Source: an uncultured Coriobacteriia bacterium
GTDB lineage: Bacteria > Actinomycetota > Coriobacteriia > Coriobacteriales > QAMH01
DNA: 64,000 nt
Direction of reading: 5' to 3'
NCBI GenBank assembly: GCA_959608885.1
Contig: CAUHSG010000007.1
Location: forward strand, 1 to 64,000
Every line of letters begins with the position of its first letter. Positions within the stretch are counted from its first letter, which is position 1. The position numbers and the translations under genes are program-made. Of this stretch, positions 62,680 through 64,000 are shown one piece after another. The notes under the pieces were generated by a model. The model did not search any database. It saw only the letters and a list, made by a program, of their open reading frames with translations, and was not told the origin of the DNA.

Positions 62680-64000
62680 CTAGTCCGTGAAGTACCCCAC
62701 ACCGCCTTCGATGAGCGGCTGGTAGCTCAAATCCGGGATGTTCTGGTACACGCCCGCACTCCAACGCTCGGTATGACCCATCTTGCCGAGCACGCGCCCG
62801 TCCGGACTCGTGATGCCCTCAATGGCGAGCACCGAGCCATTGGGATTCACGTCGAGGTCCATGCTCGGCATGCCATCCAAGCCCACGTACTGCGTCGCGA
62901 TCTGACCGCTCTCGATGAGCTGCTCGAGCGTGTCATCGTTGGCCACGAAACGACCCTCGCCATGGCTGATGGCAACGGTATGAATGTCGCCCACCTCGCA
63001 GCGCGAGAGCCACGGCGACAGGTTGGAGGCCACGCGCGTACGCACGATGCGGCTCTGGTGCCTGCCGATCGTGTTGAAGGTGAGCGTCGGGCAGCCTGCA
63101 TCCATCGTGACGATATCGCCATACGGGACCAATCCGAGCTTGACAAGCGCCTGGAATCCGTTGCAAATGCCCAGCATGAGGCCATCGCGATCGTTGAGCA
63201 GGCGGCGCACGGCATCCGTCACGTTGGGATTGCGGAAGAATGCCGTAATGAACTTGGCGCTGCCGTCGGGTTCATCGCCACCGGAAAAGCCGCCGGGAAT
63301 CATGATGATCTGGCTGTTGTCGATCTTCTCGACGAAGGCCTTCGTGCTCTCTGCGACCGCGTCCGGCGTCAGGTTGTTGATGATGAAGGTCTCGGGCACG
63401 GCGCCGGCGCGCTCGAAGGCGAGTGCCGTGTCATACTCGCAGTTATTACCCGGAAAGACCGGAATGATGACACGCGGCTTGGCGAGGTTGCCGCAGTACG
63501 TGAGCGGGATATTGCTCGCGTCGCTGATCATGTCGACGCCACCGCCATCCTCGCGATACGGGAACACATCCTCGAGTTCGCTCTCCCATGCTTCCTGCAG
63601 CACGGCGAGGCGCACGGTCTCGCCTCCGGCGATGATCGCATACTCGTCGATGGTCTCGCCAAGCTCGACAACATGCATGTTCTCCGTCGATTCCGGAAGC
63701 TCCGCTCCGGGTGCCATCTCGACGGCAAAAGATCCGTATGCGTTGATGAACAGCGTATCGAGATCGACCTCGTCGTTGATGCGCAGACCGATGCCGTTGC
63801 CCAGACACATCTTGAAGAGCAGCTCGGCGTCTCCGCCAAAGCCCGGCGTGCCAACCGCGAGCACCTGACCGGTGTCGATGAGACACTCGATCGTGTCGAG
63901 GCATTCGAGCAGACCAGCCTTCTCGGGCATGAGCCCATCGGCTTCGTAGAACGGATGGATGCACAGCACCTCGTGGCCAGCACCCTTGAACTCGGGGCTC
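62680..64000 (-). CDS. purL: Phosphoribosylformylglycinamidine synthase, C-terminal part (partial)
   Basis: The frame runs off the window end; about 440 residues are visible. The C-terminal glutaminase domain is clear: PRVIIPVFPGNNCEYD, IPGGFSGGDEPDGSAKF and the nucleophile in GICNGFQAL. The upstream part belongs to the synthase core (ELPESTENMHVVELGE). Makes FGAM in purine synthesis with glutamine as nitrogen donor, in the single-chain form. Internal Met or GTG codons near 63969 are not the true start. Confidence 0.93.
   Translation of the reverse strand, partial: SPEFKGAGHEVLCIHPFYEADGLMPEKAGLLECLDTIECLIDTGQVLAVGTPGFGGDAELLFKMCLGNGIGLRINDEVDLDTLFINAYGSFAVEMAPGAELPESTENMHVVELGETIDEYAIIAGGETVRLAVLQEAWESELEDVFPYREDGGGVDMISDASNIPLTYCGNLAKPRVIIPVFPGNNCEYDTALAFERAGAVPETFIINNLTPDAVAESTKAFVEKIDNSQIIMIPGGFSGGDEPDGSAKFITAFFRNPNVTDAVRRLLNDRDGLMLGICNGFQALVKLGLVPYGDIVTMDAGCPTLTFNTIGRHQSRIVRTRVASNLSPWLSRCEVGDIHTVAISHGEGRFVANDDTLEQLIESGQIATQYVGLDGMPSMDLDVNPNGSVLAIEGITSPDGRVLGKMGHTERWSAGVYQNIPDLSYQPLIEGGVGYFTD

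Overview
The window is a roughly 60% GC bacterial chromosome segment. Its gene content fits a strict anaerobe of the class Coriobacteriia, most likely Eggerthellaceae: three different molybdopterin oxidoreductases within about 32 kb, NrfD/4Fe-4S partner subunits, TetR-controlled MFS/SDR/VOC gene sets, and an actinobacterial-type rimP-nusA-ylxR-infB-rbfA-nrnA-truB-ribF-dnaG-rpoD run. No 16S rRNA gene is present, so genus is an inference only. No integrase, transposase, CRISPR array or phage gene was found.

Layout. 1-3.4 kb: carB. 3.4-5 kb: a Fic-domain gene and a hairpin-rich intergenic stretch. 5-15.5 kb: an aromatic-compound-like module on the minus strand, made of two VOC proteins, two SDR dehydrogenases, an MFS permease, two paralogous TetR regulators, an FKBP isomerase, and a two-subunit Mo enzyme that looks like pyrogallol-phloroglucinol transhydroxylase (alpha without an Fe-S site and with Asp-Ser at the Mo position; beta with Fe-S motifs plus a beta-sandwich tail). 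15.6-21 kb: a three-gene plus-strand operon of a TerB_N/TerB_C protein, a BrxD-like ATPase and a BrxHI/Lhr-like helicase, a probable stand-alone defence or DNA-processing module. 21-27 kb: YjbQ, a DUF4143-type ATPase, an MBL hydrolase, a 32-residue membrane protein, an APC permease and an MFS permease. 27-31 kb: tRNA-Pro, a SixA-CHAD fusion, and a flavin reductase coupled to a GNAT-PhnP fusion. 31-38 kb: a redox and radical-SAM cluster (DUF169 ferredoxin, radical SAM, DUF2064, Mo oxidoreductase, HdrD-like protein). 38.6-43.1 kb: a three-subunit Mo oxidoreductase complex whose catalytic subunit carries an unusual duplicated C-terminal tail. 43.5-45 kb: Mrp ATPase and tRNAs Val, Gly, Cys and Ile2/Met(CAT). 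45-59 kb: the transcription/translation housekeeping run, leuS and mntP. 59.9-64 kb: two uncharacterised genes, an M18 aminopeptidase and the 3' part of purL.

The most unusual content is non-coding. (1) Two intergenic arrays of a 12-bp motif (CGTTTTCCTAGG), at 38.3 and 62.5 kb, share one architecture: direct copies followed by inverted copies, with about 41-bp periodicity and a 28-29 bp centre. (2) Palindromic elements with 13-14 bp perfect terminal inverted repeats lie in frame inside the TerB and helicase genes. The TerB insert shares a 38-bp identical core with a nested-palindrome element at 33.5 kb. (3) A family of long perfect hairpins (TGAGACA-type and GGGGTCTGACCCC-type) lies at operon ends and next to promoters. 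(4) A 14-bp motif is identical upstream of the transhydroxylase operon and the SDR/MFS operon, each next to a paralogous TetR gene, suggesting co-regulation.
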